Shown: positions 17,495 through 27,335, counted from the stretch's first letter. The stretch is DNA of 64,000 bases from Phycisphaerales bacterium (GCA_020427635.1 JAGQOH010000006.1:1-64000); one strand, 5' to 3'. Notes: generated by a model not told the origin, from the sequence alone. A program made the numbers and translations.

Positions 17495-18571
17495 GTGTCG
17501 AAGGTCGAACAAGGCGTGGAAGTGGACGAGATCCTTCGCCGGGCCGCTGAAGCCGGCGCCTCAGATATCCACATCGTGGCGGGCCACCCGCCGGTGATCC
17601 GTGTCCACACAGTCATGACCCCAATGGACTTGCCGGTCGTCTCCTCCGAAGACGCCGAGGCCATGGTCCGCGAGATGACCTCCGAGGGCTCCTACCAGAC
17701 CTTCCAGCGCCAGCACGACGCCGACTTCTCCTACGCCGTCGAAGGCTTGGGACGCTACCGCGTGAATGCCCACCGCCAACGCGGCGTGCCGGGCATCGCC
17801 CTGCGTGCCATCAAGACCACCGTGCCGCCTCTGGCACAACTCAACCTGCCCGAGGTCATCACCCGGTTGACCTACCTCCCGCGCGGCCTCGTGTTGGTCA
17901 CGGGTGACACCGGTTCTGGTAAGTCGACCACGCTCGCCGCCATGATCCAGGCGATGAACGAGCGCTATCAGAAGCACATCATCACCCTTGAGGACCCGAT
18001 CGAATACGCGCTGCAGTCCAACCGCTGTCTCATTGAACAGCGCGAACTCGGGCAAGACATGCCCAGCTTCGCTTCGGCACTCAAGCACGCGCTGCGTCAG
18101 GACCCGGACATCGTACTGGTCGGCGAAATGCGTGACTTGGAGACCACCGCGCTCGCGATCACCGCTGCAGAAACGGGCCACTTGGTGTTGAGCACGCTGC
18201 ACACCACCGATGCCTCGCAGACCGTCGAACGTATCATCGACATGTATCCCGCGGGTCAGCAAAACCAGATCCGCGCGATGCTCGCCAACACGTTGCAGGC
18301 GGTCATCTCACAGACCCTGTTCCGTCGCATCGACGCCAAGGGCATGGTGCCCGCCGTCGAAATCCTGTTGTGTACGCCCGCCGTGCGCAACCTGATTCGC
18401 GAAGGTCGAACCTTCGAAATCCCGAACGTCATCGAAACCAGTCGCGCAATGGGTATGTGCTCGTTGGACTCATCGATTGCGCAGCTGTACTTCAACGGCA
18501 TGATTGGCAAGGAAGACGCCGTCGCACAGGCCGCCTTCCCGGACAAGCTCGAGCAGCAGTTGGCGGCGTAA
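17495..18571 (+). CDS. pilT: PilT twitching motility (pilus retraction) ATPase
   Basis: The GTG at 17495 has a GGGGG run about six bases upstream and gives 358 aa, the usual PilT size; the longer upstream frame reads as GC-rich leader. PilT features include EAGASDIHI near the N-terminus, PPVIRV, Walker A GDTGSGKST at about 137-145, the Asp box (TLEDPIEY), Walker B (IVLVGEMRD) and the His box (LVLSTLHTTDA). The C-terminal NLIREGRTFEI segment corresponds to the AIRNLIRE motif needed for retraction. PilT depolymerises type IV pili at the inner-membrane base. It is followed 43 nt later by pilC. Confidence 0.93.
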   Translation: MSKVEQGVEVDEILRRAAEAGASDIHIVAGHPPVIRVHTVMTPMDLPVVSSEDAEAMVREMTSEGSYQTFQRQHDADFSYAVEGLGRYRVNAHRQRGVPGIALRAIKTTVPPLAQLNLPEVITRLTYLPRGLVLVTGDTGSGKSTTLAAMIQAMNERYQKHIITLEDPIEYALQSNRCLIEQRELGQDMPSFASALKHALRQDPDIVLVGEMRDLETTALAITAAETGHLVLSTLHTTDASQTVERIIDMYPAGQQNQIRAMLANTLQAVISQTLFRRIDAKGMVPAVEILLCTPAVRNLIREGRTFEIPNVIETSRAMGMCSLDSSIAQLYFNGMIGKEDAVAQAAFPDKLEQQLAA

Positions 18572-18614
18572 GGATCGAGTGCTGGCAAAGGCCACGCGTA
18601 GGTAAGGGGAGCTC

Positions 18615-19841
18615 ATGCCCGCGTATCGGTATCAAGTTCGCCAAGGCAATGGCCAGACCGTCGTCGGCGTGTTGAACGCCGAGACGGCAGCTGCTGCAGC
18701 TTCCTCGCTGCGCGCCCAGGGCATGCAGGTGCTCACGGTCTCGCCAATCGTGAGCGGCATCGATTCGCAGGCATTCTTCAAGCGCCTTCGCGAACTGAAC
18801 GCGGGCAAGGTCTCCTCCAAGCATGTGCTCGATTTCACCACCCAGCTCGCGGTGATGGTCCGCGCGGGCATTGGCATTCGTGCAGCCCTCGAGGGCATCG
18901 CCGCCCAAACCGAGCACGCCAACTTCCGCAAGATCATCATGGGCCTGAAGTCAGATGTCGAGTCCGGCAAGCAGTTCTCGGAAGCCCTTGCACGCCATCC
19001 GAAGCTCTTCAACCCGCTGTACATCAACATGGTGCGCGCCTCGGAAATGTCAGGCTCGTTCGGCAAGATGCTCGACCGCATCGCCGCCTACCTTGCGCAG
19101 CAAATCGAAACGCGCAAGATGGTCATCGGCGCCATGATCTACCCAGGCGTCATCGCCACCATGGCCGTCGGCGTCACCGTCTTCCTCCTGACCTTCGTGT
19201 TGCCCAAGTTCGCCGGCGTCTTCAAGGGTAAAGAAGACGCCCTGCCCTGGGCCACCACCTTCCTGATGGACCTGTCTGCAACACTTCGCTCGGATTATCC
19301 GATCATTCTGGGCGTGCTGGCTGGCATCGGTTTCGCCATCTTCATGCTCCTGCGCACTGACACGGGCTCGTTCTGGTTCGACAAGCTCAAGCTAACCGTG
19401 CCCGTCATGAAGCGCATGTTCCGAGCCCTCTACATCAGCCGCTCCCTGCAAACACTGGGCGAACTCATCAACGCAGGTGTCCCCATGCTCGACACCATCG
19501 CCATCACGGGCGATATCTCGGGCAACAAGCTCTACAAGCGCATGTGGCGCGGCGTGTACGCATCAGTCAAGCAGGGCAAGAAGATCGTGCACACGCTCAA
19601 CACCTCGGCTCTCATGCCTCACGCCGTCGTGCAGATGATCGGCGCGGGCGAAGAATCCGGCAAACTGGGTGAAGTGCTCGAGGAAGTCGCTGGTTACTAC
19701 GCCAAGCAACTCCGGGAGTCCATCAAGGCGGTTACCGGAATGATCGAGCCCCTCATGATCATCATGATGGGTTCAATCGTCGGCTTCATCGCCATGGCCA
19801 TCATCCTGCCGATCTTCAAGATGAGCCAGATCGTTCGGTAA
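18615..19841 (+). CDS. pilC: PilC type IV pilus platform protein (GspF family)
   Basis: A 408-aa polytopic inner-membrane protein with the YRYQVRQGNGQTVVGVL N-terminus typical of PilC. Two GspF domains (about 70-195 and 270-395) and membrane helices near 175-200, 220-240 and 375-400 are visible. The start has AGGGGAG just upstream. It contacts PilB/PilT on the cytoplasmic side and the pilins in the membrane. It is the second GspF paralogue in the window, and its neighbours show it belongs to the pilus. Its stop overlaps the longer version of the next frame by one base. Confidence 0.92.
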   Translation: MPAYRYQVRQGNGQTVVGVLNAETAAAAASSLRAQGMQVLTVSPIVSGIDSQAFFKRLRELNAGKVSSKHVLDFTTQLAVMVRAGIGIRAALEGIAAQTEHANFRKIIMGLKSDVESGKQFSEALARHPKLFNPLYINMVRASEMSGSFGKMLDRIAAYLAQQIETRKMVIGAMIYPGVIATMAVGVTVFLLTFVLPKFAGVFKGKEDALPWATTFLMDLSATLRSDYPIILGVLAGIGFAIFMLLRTDTGSFWFDKLKLTVPVMKRMFRALYISRSLQTLGELINAGVPMLDTIAITGDISGNKLYKRMWRGVYASVKQGKKIVHTLNTSALMPHAVVQMIGAGEESGKLGEVLEEVAGYYAKQLRESIKAVTGMIEPLMIIMMGSIVGFIAMAIILPIFKMSQIVR

Positions 19842-19915
19842 TGCGATGGTGTAAGGGCAGGCAACGTGCGGCCAATGGTTGGCCGGGCGTATGTGCCGCA
19901 GGACCGGAGCGAGCG

Positions 19916-20638
19916 ATGTTGGCTGCGCGACGGACAATCAGGACACACCGGTTGGAGCGTGCGCGCTCGGCGCTTGGCTTCACGCTCATCGAAACCATGC
20001 TCGCGGTGGTCATTCTCGGACTGGGCGTCGTCGTGATCTTGCGATCCATGATGACCTTCCTCCAGACCAACATCTGGTCCACCCATTCCGCAACTGCCGG
20101 CTATCTCGGGCAGGAAATCCGCGAGCTCACACGCAACCTGCCGCGCCACGATGTCTTCTCAGGCGGTCTGTACTTCACCATCGACGCCGGCGGCGACACC
20201 GTTCTCAACGGTTGGGGCCTCGAGACCGGCGAGATCCTCCCCGAAGACATCGATGACATTGACGACCTCGATGGCCTGGCCTTCGGCACACCGCCGGCGC
20301 CCGATGGCTTCGACGTCACCCAATGGATGGCGACCGGGCCCATCAATGCCTTTGGTTCGATCATCGAACAAACACTGCACGACGGCACCGTCTCCATGGT
20401 TGACGATGGCGAAGGTGGACAGGAAGCAGAAGCGCTCCGCGGATGGTCTCAGTTCATTCGTGTCGAGAAGCTCGACCCCTACGACCTGTCAACCGTCGTC
20501 GACAACGCAGCATTTGTCGCAGGCGTGCGCCCAGTCGATGCATACCCGCTGCGCGTCACCGTCATCGTGACGTACAACGGCGTCTGGGCCGACCAAGCGC
20601 CCGCCAGCACTGAATTCTCATGGATCATCCCGCCGTAA
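19916..20638 (+). CDS. Type IV minor pilin, PilV-like
   Basis: A 240-aa protein from ATG 19916 (GGAG six bases upstream); the frame is open back to 19841 without support. A basic leader ends in Gly21 before FTLIE (Glu26 at +5), then a typical pilin helix (TMLAVVILGLGVVVILRSM). The globular part is acidic with an EDIDDIDDLD stretch. Position after pilC and before PilX- and PilW-like genes suggests a priming minor pilin. It could also be called a GspI/PilV-family protein, since the C-terminal domain is not diagnostic. Confidence 0.78.
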   Translation: MLAARRTIRTHRLERARSALGFTLIETMLAVVILGLGVVVILRSMMTFLQTNIWSTHSATAGYLGQEIRELTRNLPRHDVFSGGLYFTIDAGGDTVLNGWGLETGEILPEDIDDIDDLDGLAFGTPPAPDGFDVTQWMATGPINAFGSIIEQTLHDGTVSMVDDGEGGQEAEALRGWSQFIRVEKLDPYDLSTVVDNAAFVAGVRPVDAYPLRVTVIVTYNGVWADQAPASTEFSWIIPP

Positions 20639-20727
20639 GCAGAGCTTCGAAACGGGCGCCGCGCGCCCAACGACTCCATCGGCGTGAGGGAGAAAGCACG
20701 GTTGCCTCTGAGTTGAGGAGTCCGGCA

Positions 20728-23562
20728 ATGAACGGGAAACGCATCAAGCAAGTTCGAGGTTCACGCAAGCGCCGTCCGCGCTCGCAGAAGGGCGTCGTCG
20801 GCATTCTCGCCATGATGTTCTTGGTGATGTTCGCGTCACTGGCGACAACGCTCGCCATCGTGACGCAGGGCAACCTGCGCAGCGCCGTCGCACACCAACG
20901 TGTCGTAAAATCGATCAGCGCCGTGGACACAGGGCTGGAAATCGCACAGGCGCGCCTCGCGGAAGCCGCTTCTCGCTTCATTGTCGCCAAGGGTGACATC
21001 ACGCCCCTGTACGCATCGCAACTCTGGGATGGCAGCTATCTGAGCGACCCGCCCGTGACCGTCATCGCGCCCCTGTACATGCGCGACGAACCGGCACTGC
21101 CCACAAGCATTGCCCAGGCCCTGGCGTATCACCACGCTTCCGACGATGAGGACAACATTGTTGCAGAGGATGGCTCCAACGCCCCCGCAGGCATCGTGTT
21201 GCCCGATGAATCGCCCGTCGATTGGGTCGTCACAGCGCCGATCGGCCTGGAGCGCGACCAAACCGGCAACATTGTCACCGCAGCACAAATCACCTACTTG
21301 CCGCCCGACGAGTACGGCGCTGTTCGCGTCGTCGTCACGGGATACACCTGGGACTTCGCACGCCAGCGCTGGGTCACGCGCACTGCGCAACAGTCCTTCG
21401 ACATGACCAAGAATCTCGAGCAAGCCGTGCTCGCGCCGTCTCGCCTCATGATCGGCCGAAACGTGCAGATCAATGGCCCGCTCGGCATTCGATACAACTC
21501 GCAATCGCTCGACACAATCGATGGCGCTCCACTTACCATGAAGAGCGACTTCTATGGCCTGAGCGCCGAGCTCGACGCCAAACTAGACGACTTCTACGAA
21601 ATGGTCGTCGCCTATGACGTCGATGGCGACAACCGCCTCCGCGAGCTGCACTCGTTGGAAAACTTCCCGCTCACATCCCTCAATGCCAACGACTATGACG
21701 GCAACGGCACGAGCGACCAAGCCTTCCAAGACGTCACCCGCGACGGTGTGGTTGATGACTTCGACATCTTCGTCAAACACTTCGACACCAATGGTGACAA
21801 CAAGCTCGTCCTGTCTTCAGATCTCATCGATGGCACGCCCGCCGAGGCCCTCACGCCCGAGTTCACACTCGACGACGCACTGGGCATGCTGATCGACAGC
21901 GGCAAGCGCGATCGCAACGGCAACGGCCAATGGAATGGCCAGTTCGAGAGCGGTTCTTGGGACTACTCAACCTTCAAGGACAACAATGGCGATGGCTTCA
22001 CAGACAACAGCGACGTCGACGCCGACGATGTCGTCCTTGGCTATCGCGATGGCGTGCTCGACTACCGAGACCGGTACGCAAAGGTGCGCGGCCCCATCAC
22101 CTTCATCGCCAACCGCGATGATTGGGAGACCATGGACAATGGTTGGGGGAATCCCGTTGGCGACTACCAGCAGTATGTGCAAGGCGGCATCGTGCCCGGG
22201 CGCGGCGAGCAGCCCATCTCGTTCGACGCAAGCGACAGCGAACTGCCGCCCATCGATGCGGACAGCTTCGCCGATGCAACCCAAACGTTGATCGATGTCG
22301 CCGAGAGTGAATCGCTCTCCTTCGAACAGCAGGTTGCAGCTGCCATGGGCGGAGGCTATACGCCCCCCACGATCATCGAAGGCACGCCCTATGGCGCCCC
22401 TTCCGCCGCCGATCTTTATGAACGCCCGGTGTACTCGGACATCACGTTCAAGAACGTGAAGATCCCGATGGGCACCAACGCGCTGTTCCAAAATTGCACG
22501 TTCATCGGCGTCACCTTCGTCGAGTCCTACGCCGACAACACACACCCGTCCTGGCCCTTCTATGGCCAGCAGAATCGCGACCCGGACACCGGCGCGCTCG
22601 AATGGACCTACCCGCAGTCCGAGGACTCGGAAATCGCGCTCGACAAATCATGGGCCGAGCCCGACTGGGAAGGCTATGACAGCTTGCCCGACCCGCTCAT
22701 GGTCAACATCGATCTCGATGGCGATGGCACGACCCCAGACCAGTGCATCAACACCAAGCTCTTGTCGAACAACTTGCGCTTCAATGACTGCCTGATCGTG
22801 GGCTCGATCGTCTCGACGCGAACCACCGTGTTCCACAACAAGCGCAATAAGATCCAGTTCACAGGGTCAACGCGCTTCGCCGAGCAGCACCCAGACTACC
22901 CCGATGATCCGGACTACAATCCGGACAGCGAGGACATGGATGCCATCTCGCGCAGCTCCTTGATGCTGCCCAACTACTCCGTTGACATCGGCACCAATAA
23001 CTCGGACCCCGATCAGGATGTCCACCTGCACGGCGCGATCGTCTCGGGCATCATCGACATCCGCGGCAACGCAATCATTGATGGCGTGCTCCTGAGCGAC
23101 TTCACGCCGACCTATGGCGTCGCGCCGCTCAATCTGTACGACCAGGCCGTCGGTAATCCCGCCGACTTCAACATCACCCTGGGCTACTTTGGCCCGGAAG
23201 ATGGCGACGAGGAAGGCATCGACCTGTCTGGCCTCGAGATGGTCGATGGCCAATACGTCCTGGGTGTTGACACCGCGCGCGATCCCGACACCGGCGCGAT
23301 GATCACGGTCGCTCAGGCGTCCGCGCTGGGCTATGACTCGCCCGACGAGTACCCGGACGCTTGGTTCGACGGCATCGCCGACACCGACGCCGAGTTCTTC
23401 GATGGCGACTGGGCCGTGCGCAACGTCACGTTCAACGGCTTCGGACGCATCGTGCTCAACTTCGACCCGTCCATGCCATTGCCCGATGGTCTGGCGACGC
23501 CCATTCGCATCGCCCCGCGCAGCTGGGGGTACGTCGAAGGACGCCTGTCCTACGACGAGTGA
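20728..23562 (+). CDS. Giant PilX-like pilus protein with calcium-binding-type loops
   Basis: A 944-aa protein from ATG 20728 (GAGGAG about seven bases upstream). The N-terminal 60 residues are basic then hydrophobic (helix about 22-46, GVVGILAMMFLVMFASLATT) and followed by alpha-helix, as in PilX-type minor pilins, but without a consensus G|FTLIE site. The middle (about 290-460) holds many Asp/Asn-rich EF-hand-like loops, for example DVDGDNRLRE, DYDGNGTSDQ, DTNGDNKLVL and DNNGDGFTDN. The C-terminal half contains segments that suggest a beta-helix-like fold (FKNVKIPMG, FQNCTFIGVTF, FNDCLIVGSIV). PilX proteins are normally about 200 aa. Location between minor pilins suggests a tip adhesin-like role; that is inference. 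Confidence 0.65.
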   Translation: MNGKRIKQVRGSRKRRPRSQKGVVGILAMMFLVMFASLATTLAIVTQGNLRSAVAHQRVVKSISAVDTGLEIAQARLAEAASRFIVAKGDITPLYASQLWDGSYLSDPPVTVIAPLYMRDEPALPTSIAQALAYHHASDDEDNIVAEDGSNAPAGIVLPDESPVDWVVTAPIGLERDQTGNIVTAAQITYLPPDEYGAVRVVVTGYTWDFARQRWVTRTAQQSFDMTKNLEQAVLAPSRLMIGRNVQINGPLGIRYNSQSLDTIDGAPLTMKSDFYGLSAELDAKLDDFYEMVVAYDVDGDNRLRELHSLENFPLTSLNANDYDGNGTSDQAFQDVTRDGVVDDFDIFVKHFDTNGDNKLVLSSDLIDGTPAEALTPEFTLDDALGMLIDSGKRDRNGNGQWNGQFESGSWDYSTFKDNNGDGFTDNSDVDADDVVLGYRDGVLDYRDRYAKVRGPITFIANRDDWETMDNGWGNPVGDYQQYVQGGIVPGRGEQPISFDASDSELPPIDADSFADATQTLIDVAESESLSFEQQVAAAMGGGYTPPTIIEGTPYGAPSAADLYERPVYSDITFKNVKIPMGTNALFQNCTFIGVTFVESYADNTHPSWPFYGQQNRDPDTGALEWTYPQSEDSEIALDKSWAEPDWEGYDSLPDPLMVNIDLDGDGTTPDQCINTKLLSNNLRFNDCLIVGSIVSTRTTVFHNKRNKIQFTGSTRFAEQHPDYPDDPDYNPDSEDMDAISRSSLMLPNYSVDIGTNNSDPDQDVHLHGAIVSGIIDIRGNAIIDGVLLSDFTPTYGVAPLNLYDQAVGNPADFNITLGYFGPEDGDEEGIDLSGLEMVDGQYVLGVDTARDPDTGAMITVAQASALGYDSPDEYPDAWFDGIADTDAEFFDGDWAVRNVTFNGFGRIVLNFDPSMPLPDGLATPIRIAPRSWGYVEGRLSYDE

Positions 23563-23589
23563 TCGGCCCGTCCCGAAAGGAGTCACACC

Positions 23590-24309
23590 ATGCATCCGCA
23601 GGTGCTCGACAACGCAGGTTCGCACATCCGTCGTCGCTCGCGGCGCCGGCGCGGCTTCACCCTGATCGAGATGCTCATGGCACTCACCATCAGCGCCTCC
23701 CTCATGGCCGCCACGCTCGTCGCATTCGACGGCATGTACAAGATCTACGACACCTCGACGACGTCCGCCTCGAACCATGTCGTCGCGCGCATCGCGGTCT
23801 CGCGCTTGCTTGGCATGATGCGCACCGGGTCCGACTTTGGGCCCTTCCCCGCCGACGTGCTCAACAGCGATGTCAACCCGCTAAAGGCAGACTACTTCGA
23901 GTTCGCCTCGCAAACCAACGCGCAAACGGGCGCGATCGAACAGATCACGCGCGTCGAGTTCCGCCTGCCGGGCCAAGACGCACCGCTGCGCACTTGGGGC
24001 GCCAATGACGATCCGCCATTGATCGACTCCGATGCCGATGGCGAAGGCGATACCATGGGCCCGGGCGAGCTCTGGGTCATCGTGATCGATCCCTCATCGG
24101 GCGATGAGCAAGAGTTCCTCATGCTCTCCGACGTGCGCTCCGTCGCATTCGAGCTCGAATATGACATCGGGCCGCGCCTTGTCAAAGGCACCATCGACAT
24201 CACCTTCGAGCCCACGCTCGCGTCAGACAACACCGTCTGGACGCCTGCGACGCCCGAGAGTGTGCGCCTGGTCGCCAGCGCCATGCCCCGCCGATCAGTC
24301 GATCGTTAA
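23590..24309 (+). CDS. Type IV minor pilin, PilW/GspJ-like
   Basis: A 239-aa protein with AAAGGAG about seven bases before the ATG. A strongly basic leader (RRRSRRRR) ends in Gly22 before FTLIE (Glu27 at +5), then a hydrophobic helix. The globular domain carries Asp-rich stretches (DSDADGEGD) near 140-150, again suggesting calcium binding. It is the last gene of the pilus operon and meets gnd tail-to-tail with one base between the stops. The PilW label rests on size and operon order. Confidence 0.75.
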   Translation: MHPQVLDNAGSHIRRRSRRRRGFTLIEMLMALTISASLMAATLVAFDGMYKIYDTSTTSASNHVVARIAVSRLLGMMRTGSDFGPFPADVLNSDVNPLKADYFEFASQTNAQTGAIEQITRVEFRLPGQDAPLRTWGANDDPPLIDSDADGEGDTMGPGELWVIVIDPSSGDEQEFLMLSDVRSVAFELEYDIGPRLVKGTIDITFEPTLASDNTVWTPATPESVRLVASAMPRRSVDR

Positions 24310-24310
24310 G

Positions 24311-25852
24311 TCAGACCTCGACTTCAACCCGCTCATCCGCTGGCCAGGTCACATGGAAGTGCTTGCCGCGCGGCGCATCGACACGCTCATACGTATGTGC
24401 GCCAAAGTAGTCGCGCTGCGCCTGGAGCAATGATGCGGGCAATCGACTGGCACGGAAGCCATCGAAGTACGTCAGCGCCGATGCAAACGCTGGCGCAGGC
24501 ACGCCCGCCATCGCCGCTGCCGCAATCACATTGCGCCACGCCTCTTGGTGCTTCTGCATCACATCCGTGAAATACGGATCCAACAACAGATTGCGCAAGT
24601 CGCGCTGCTTGCCATACGCATCCGTGATCTTCTGCAGGAACTTTGCACGGATGATGCACCCGCCGCGCCACAGGCTCGCAATCTCACCCAGATCCAGATC
24701 CCATCCAAACTCCTGCGACGCCGCCGCCATGAGCGCAAAACCCTGGGCATACGAGCAGATCTTCGCGCAATACAGCGCCTGCCCCACCGCGTCGATGAAC
24801 CGCTCACGATCCTCGAAGAACCGATCATCAAGCACACCGATCGCATACCCGTTCGGCCCGCTCAGCATCTTCGAGGCCGTTTCGCGCCCGTCACGATCCG
24901 CGCTCAGCGCCCGGGCAAACACCGCTTCCGCGATCGTCGCCGCCGGCACGCCCATGTCGAGCGCCGCCACCGCCGTCCACTTGCCCGTGCCCTTCTGCCC
25001 CGCAGCGTCAAGCACCACATCAACAAAAGGTGACCCCGTGCTCGGATCACGCTGCCGCAGAATGTCCGCGGTGATCTCGATCAGGAACGAATCCAGGTCG
25101 CCCTTGTTCCAGCGCGCAAAGACCTCTGCACACTCGCTTGGCTGCAGCTGCGCAAGATGACGCATCAGGTCATACGCCTCGCAGATCATCTGCATGTCCG
25201 CATATTCGATGCCGTTATGCACCATCTTCACGAAGTGCCCCGCAGCGCCAGGCCCGATGTACGCCGTGCATGGCACGCCACCCTGCACAGGCTTGCCCGG
25301 CGCAGCACCCTCAATGGGCTTGCCGGTCTTCGCATCCACCTTCGCCGCGATTGCGTTCCAAATGGGCTCGAGCATGGGCCAAGCTTCCTTGTCCCCGCCC
25401 GGCATCAATGATGGCCCAAACCGCGCGCCCTCTTCACCTCCAGAGACACCCGAACCAATGAACCGAATGCCCTCTTCGTGCGCTTCGCGCTCACGCCGTG
25501 CCGTGTCATCCCAACGCGCATTGCCGCCGTCGACAATGATGTCGCCCTCGTCAAGCAGCGGCATCAACGCCTTGATCACCGCATCCGTGCCGGCCCCCGC
25601 CTTCACCATCAGCACAATCCGCCGCGGGCGGCGAATCGCCGAAACGAAGTCCTCCAACTCTTCATAGCCTTCCAACGAGCCGCCCAGCTCGCCGAACGAC
25701 CCCGCCGGGTGCGCCGCCACGAAATCCTGCATGGTCTGCGTCGTCCGGTTGTAGACCACCACCTTGAACCCGTGGTCCGCCATGTTCAGGGCCAAGTTCT
25801 GCCCCATCACCGCCAACCCGATGAGCCCAACGTCCGCTCCGTGTTCAGACAT
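24311..25852 (-). CDS. gnd: 6-phosphogluconate dehydrogenase (decarboxylating)
   Basis: Cytosolic enzyme of the oxidative pentose phosphate pathway that converts 6-phosphogluconate to ribulose 5-phosphate, CO2 and NAD(P)H. The 513-aa sequence has the N-terminal Rossmann motif [18 protein letters not shown] and the substrate-site motif [21 protein letters not shown]. The catalytic Lys/Asn region KMVHNGIEY and the C-terminal helical domain with KGTGKWT follow. It is somewhat longer than the usual 470-480 aa, with an acidic insertion near 60 and an extra stretch around 170-190. It is monocistronic, between the pilus operon and tRNA-Ala. Confidence 0.95.
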   Translation of the reverse strand: MSEHGADVGLIGLAVMGQNLALNMADHGFKVVVYNRTTQTMQDFVAAHPAGSFGELGGSLEGYEELEDFVSAIRRPRRIVLMVKAGAGTDAVIKALMPLLDEGDIIVDGGNARWDDTARREREAHEEGIRFIGSGVSGGEEGARFGPSLMPGGDKEAWPMLEPIWNAIAAKVDAKTGKPIEGAAPGKPVQGGVPCTAYIGPGAAGHFVKMVHNGIEYADMQMICEAYDLMRHLAQLQPSECAEVFARWNKGDLDSFLIEITADILRQRDPSTGSPFVDVVLDAAGQKGTGKWTAVAALDMGVPAATIAEAVFARALSADRDGRETASKMLSGPNGYAIGVLDDRFFEDRERFIDAVGQALYCAKICSYAQGFALMAAASQEFGWDLDLGEIASLWRGGCIIRAKFLQKITDAYGKQRDLRNLLLDPYFTDVMQKHQEAWRNVIAAAAMAGVPAPAFASALTYFDGFRASRLPASLLQAQRDYFGAHTYERVDAPRGKHFHVTWPADERVEVEV

Positions 25853-25896
25853 GCCCAGATCCCCCCTGCAGCTCGTTTGTTTCGGACCTTGCCCTC

Positions 25897-25925
25897 ATTG
25901 TCGGCAGAAAAACACCCCGGGACAA
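25897..25925 (-). promoter_or_regulatory. Candidate promoter of gnd
   Basis: On the minus strand TTGTCC (25925-25920) and GACAAT (25902-25897) are 17 bases apart, about 45 nt before the gnd start. Both hexamers match consensus at four of six positions. Confidence 0.3.
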
Positions 25926-25930
25926 CGCAA

Positions 25931-25959
25931 TCGCCAGGATTCTGCCCTTGGGCTATGCT
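25931..25959 (+). promoter_or_regulatory. Candidate promoter of tRNA-Ala
   Basis: TCGCCA (25931-25936) and TATGCT (25954-25959) are separated by 17 bases, and the tRNA begins 13 nt after the -10 element, a normal distance for tRNA transcription. Confidence 0.35.
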
Positions 25960-25971
25960 TGGGGCCCTCCC

Positions 25972-26044
25972 GGGGCGGTAACTCAATTGGGAGAGTGCCA
26001 GCTTTGCAAGCTGGAAGTTGCCGGTTCGAGCCCGGTCCGCTCCA
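25972..26044 (+). tRNA. tRNA-Ala (anticodon UGC)
   Basis: A 73-nt cloverleaf. The acceptor arm GGGGCGG pairs with CCGCTCC and contains the G3-U70 wobble that identifies alanine tRNAs. The anticodon stem CCAGC/GCTGG encloses TTTGCAA with anticodon TGC at 26005-26007, and the T-loop GGTTCGAGCCC is standard. The CCA end is not encoded (ACTT follows the discriminator region). Confidence 0.96.
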
Positions 26045-26106
26045 CTTCATACCAGGCGATTCGCCGCAGGCCCGCACGCGCCGCGACGCCCCGACCCACG
26101 TCCAGA

Positions 26107-26137
26107 TTGAAACCGATCGGCTCAACCCTGGAATAAT
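26107..26137 (+). promoter_or_regulatory. Candidate promoter of the lipoprotein operon
   Basis: TTGAAA (26107-26112) and AATAAT (26132-26137) lie 60-90 nt before the first LpoB-like gene. The spacing is 19 bases, long, but a TG one base before the -10 makes an extended -10 element that could compensate. Confidence 0.4.
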
Positions 26138-26197
26138 GGGGCAGCGCGGCGCAATCGCCAAGCGTCGAGGGGATGACCTTTTCAGGGGGAGCAACAC

Positions 26198-26764
26198 ATG
26201 CACCATCGAGCACACACCAGCGCCTTCATTGTCGGCCTATCCACCGTCGCCTTCACCTTCCTCGGCGCGTGCGAGACCACGCCGCCCGACTATGGCCGCA
26301 CAACCACCCGCCCCGTCGATCAGCGCGTCTCAAGCGAGCAAGGCTTGGCCTCCAAAGACCTCGTCTCCGCCACCGACAACATGACCCAGTCCATCGCCTC
26401 GATGCCAGAGTTCCGCGACGCGCCCTACCGCGTGCAGATCGTCATGGACCAGGTGCAGAACCGTACGCACATGCCCGCGCGTGACTTCGACATCTACCTC
26501 GCGCGCATCCGCGCCAACCTCAACCAATCCGGCGCGCGCTACAACATCGGCTTTGTTGAAAACCGCGCAAGCCTCGAAGCCGTCCGCGCCCGCGAAGGCG
26601 CGCCGCAGGTCGACTACCAGACCAAGGCCGATTACACGCTCAAGGGTGTGTTCTACGACCTGCCCAACCGCGGCTCGGACTACTACCTCCTCACCTTCCA
26701 GATTGTCGACCTGCACGATGGCCAGATCGTCTGGGAAGGCTCCTACGAAGTGAAGTTCGCCTGA
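26198..26764 (+). CDS. LpoB-like lipoprotein (putative penicillin-binding protein activator)
   Basis: A 188-aa lipoprotein with AGGGGGAG before the ATG. The signal ends FLGAC (Cys25), then a Pro/Thr-rich linker and an alpha/beta domain beginning ASKDLVSATDNMTQSI. Segments RVQIVMDQVQNRTHMP and YTLKGVFYDL...YYLLTFQIVDLHDGQIVWEGSYEVK are typical of the LpoB/CsgG-type fold. LpoB is an outer-membrane lipoprotein that reaches through the peptidoglycan to stimulate a bifunctional PBP in gammaproteobacteria. It is the first of four consecutive lipoprotein genes, and the presence of a YcfL-like gene supports the family call. Confidence 0.75.
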   Translation: MHHRAHTSAFIVGLSTVAFTFLGACETTPPDYGRTTTRPVDQRVSSEQGLASKDLVSATDNMTQSIASMPEFRDAPYRVQIVMDQVQNRTHMPARDFDIYLARIRANLNQSGARYNIGFVENRASLEAVRAREGAPQVDYQTKADYTLKGVFYDLPNRGSDYYLLTFQIVDLHDGQIVWEGSYEVKFA

Positions 26765-26774
26765 GGCGCGCCCC

Positions 26775-27335
26775 ATGTGCCGATGGACCGGAATCATGGG
26801 CGCGCTGTGCGCCGCGGGCGTCTTCGCGCTCGGCGCTTGCGCCACGCCGCGCATCAACACCACGATGCTCGACGCGCGCGACATCGTCTCCATGACCGAC
26901 GCCATGCTCGAATCACTTGCCCGTGATCCTGCAATCGGTCAGCGCCCAGACTCCAGCGCCCCCTGGATCGTCACACTCGACCGTGCCGAGAACATGACCG
27001 AACATCCCATGTCAGAAAATGAGCGCTGGACCGCGATGGCGCGTCTCCGCGCCAAGCTCGCCGAAAGCAGCTTCGCGCACGAACACGCCCTCATCTTCAT
27101 CCTGCCTGGCGAAGAGTGGCGTCGCCTCGAACCCGCCCAAGCCGCCGCGAGCACGCGCCTCCAACCGACCCACGCCCTCCGCGCCACCTTCTGGTCCGAC
27201 ACGCAGTCCAACCGCCGCCAGCGCACCGACGCCTACCTCTGCACGTTCCGCCTGAGCGAACTCACCACCGGCGCCATCCTGTGGGAAGACGCCTTCGAAC
27301 TCGAACACGCCATCGCAAGGAACACCCTCGACTGA
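26775..27335 (+). CDS. Second LpoB-like lipoprotein
   Basis: A 186-aa lipoprotein (ALGAC, Cys22) starting 10 nt after the previous gene. It aligns with its neighbour at ARDIVSMTDAMLESLA, PWIVTLDRAENMTEHPM and the terminal LCTFRLSELTTGAILWEDAFE. It is probably a diverged tandem paralogue and lacks most of the first protein's linker. A role in peptidoglycan synthesis is inferred only from family resemblance. The stop overlaps the next start as TGATG. Confidence 0.65.
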   Translation: MCRWTGIMGALCAAGVFALGACATPRINTTMLDARDIVSMTDAMLESLARDPAIGQRPDSSAPWIVTLDRAENMTEHPMSENERWTAMARLRAKLAESSFAHEHALIFILPGEEWRRLEPAQAAASTRLQPTHALRATFWSDTQSNRRQRTDAYLCTFRLSELTTGAILWEDAFELEHAIARNTLD

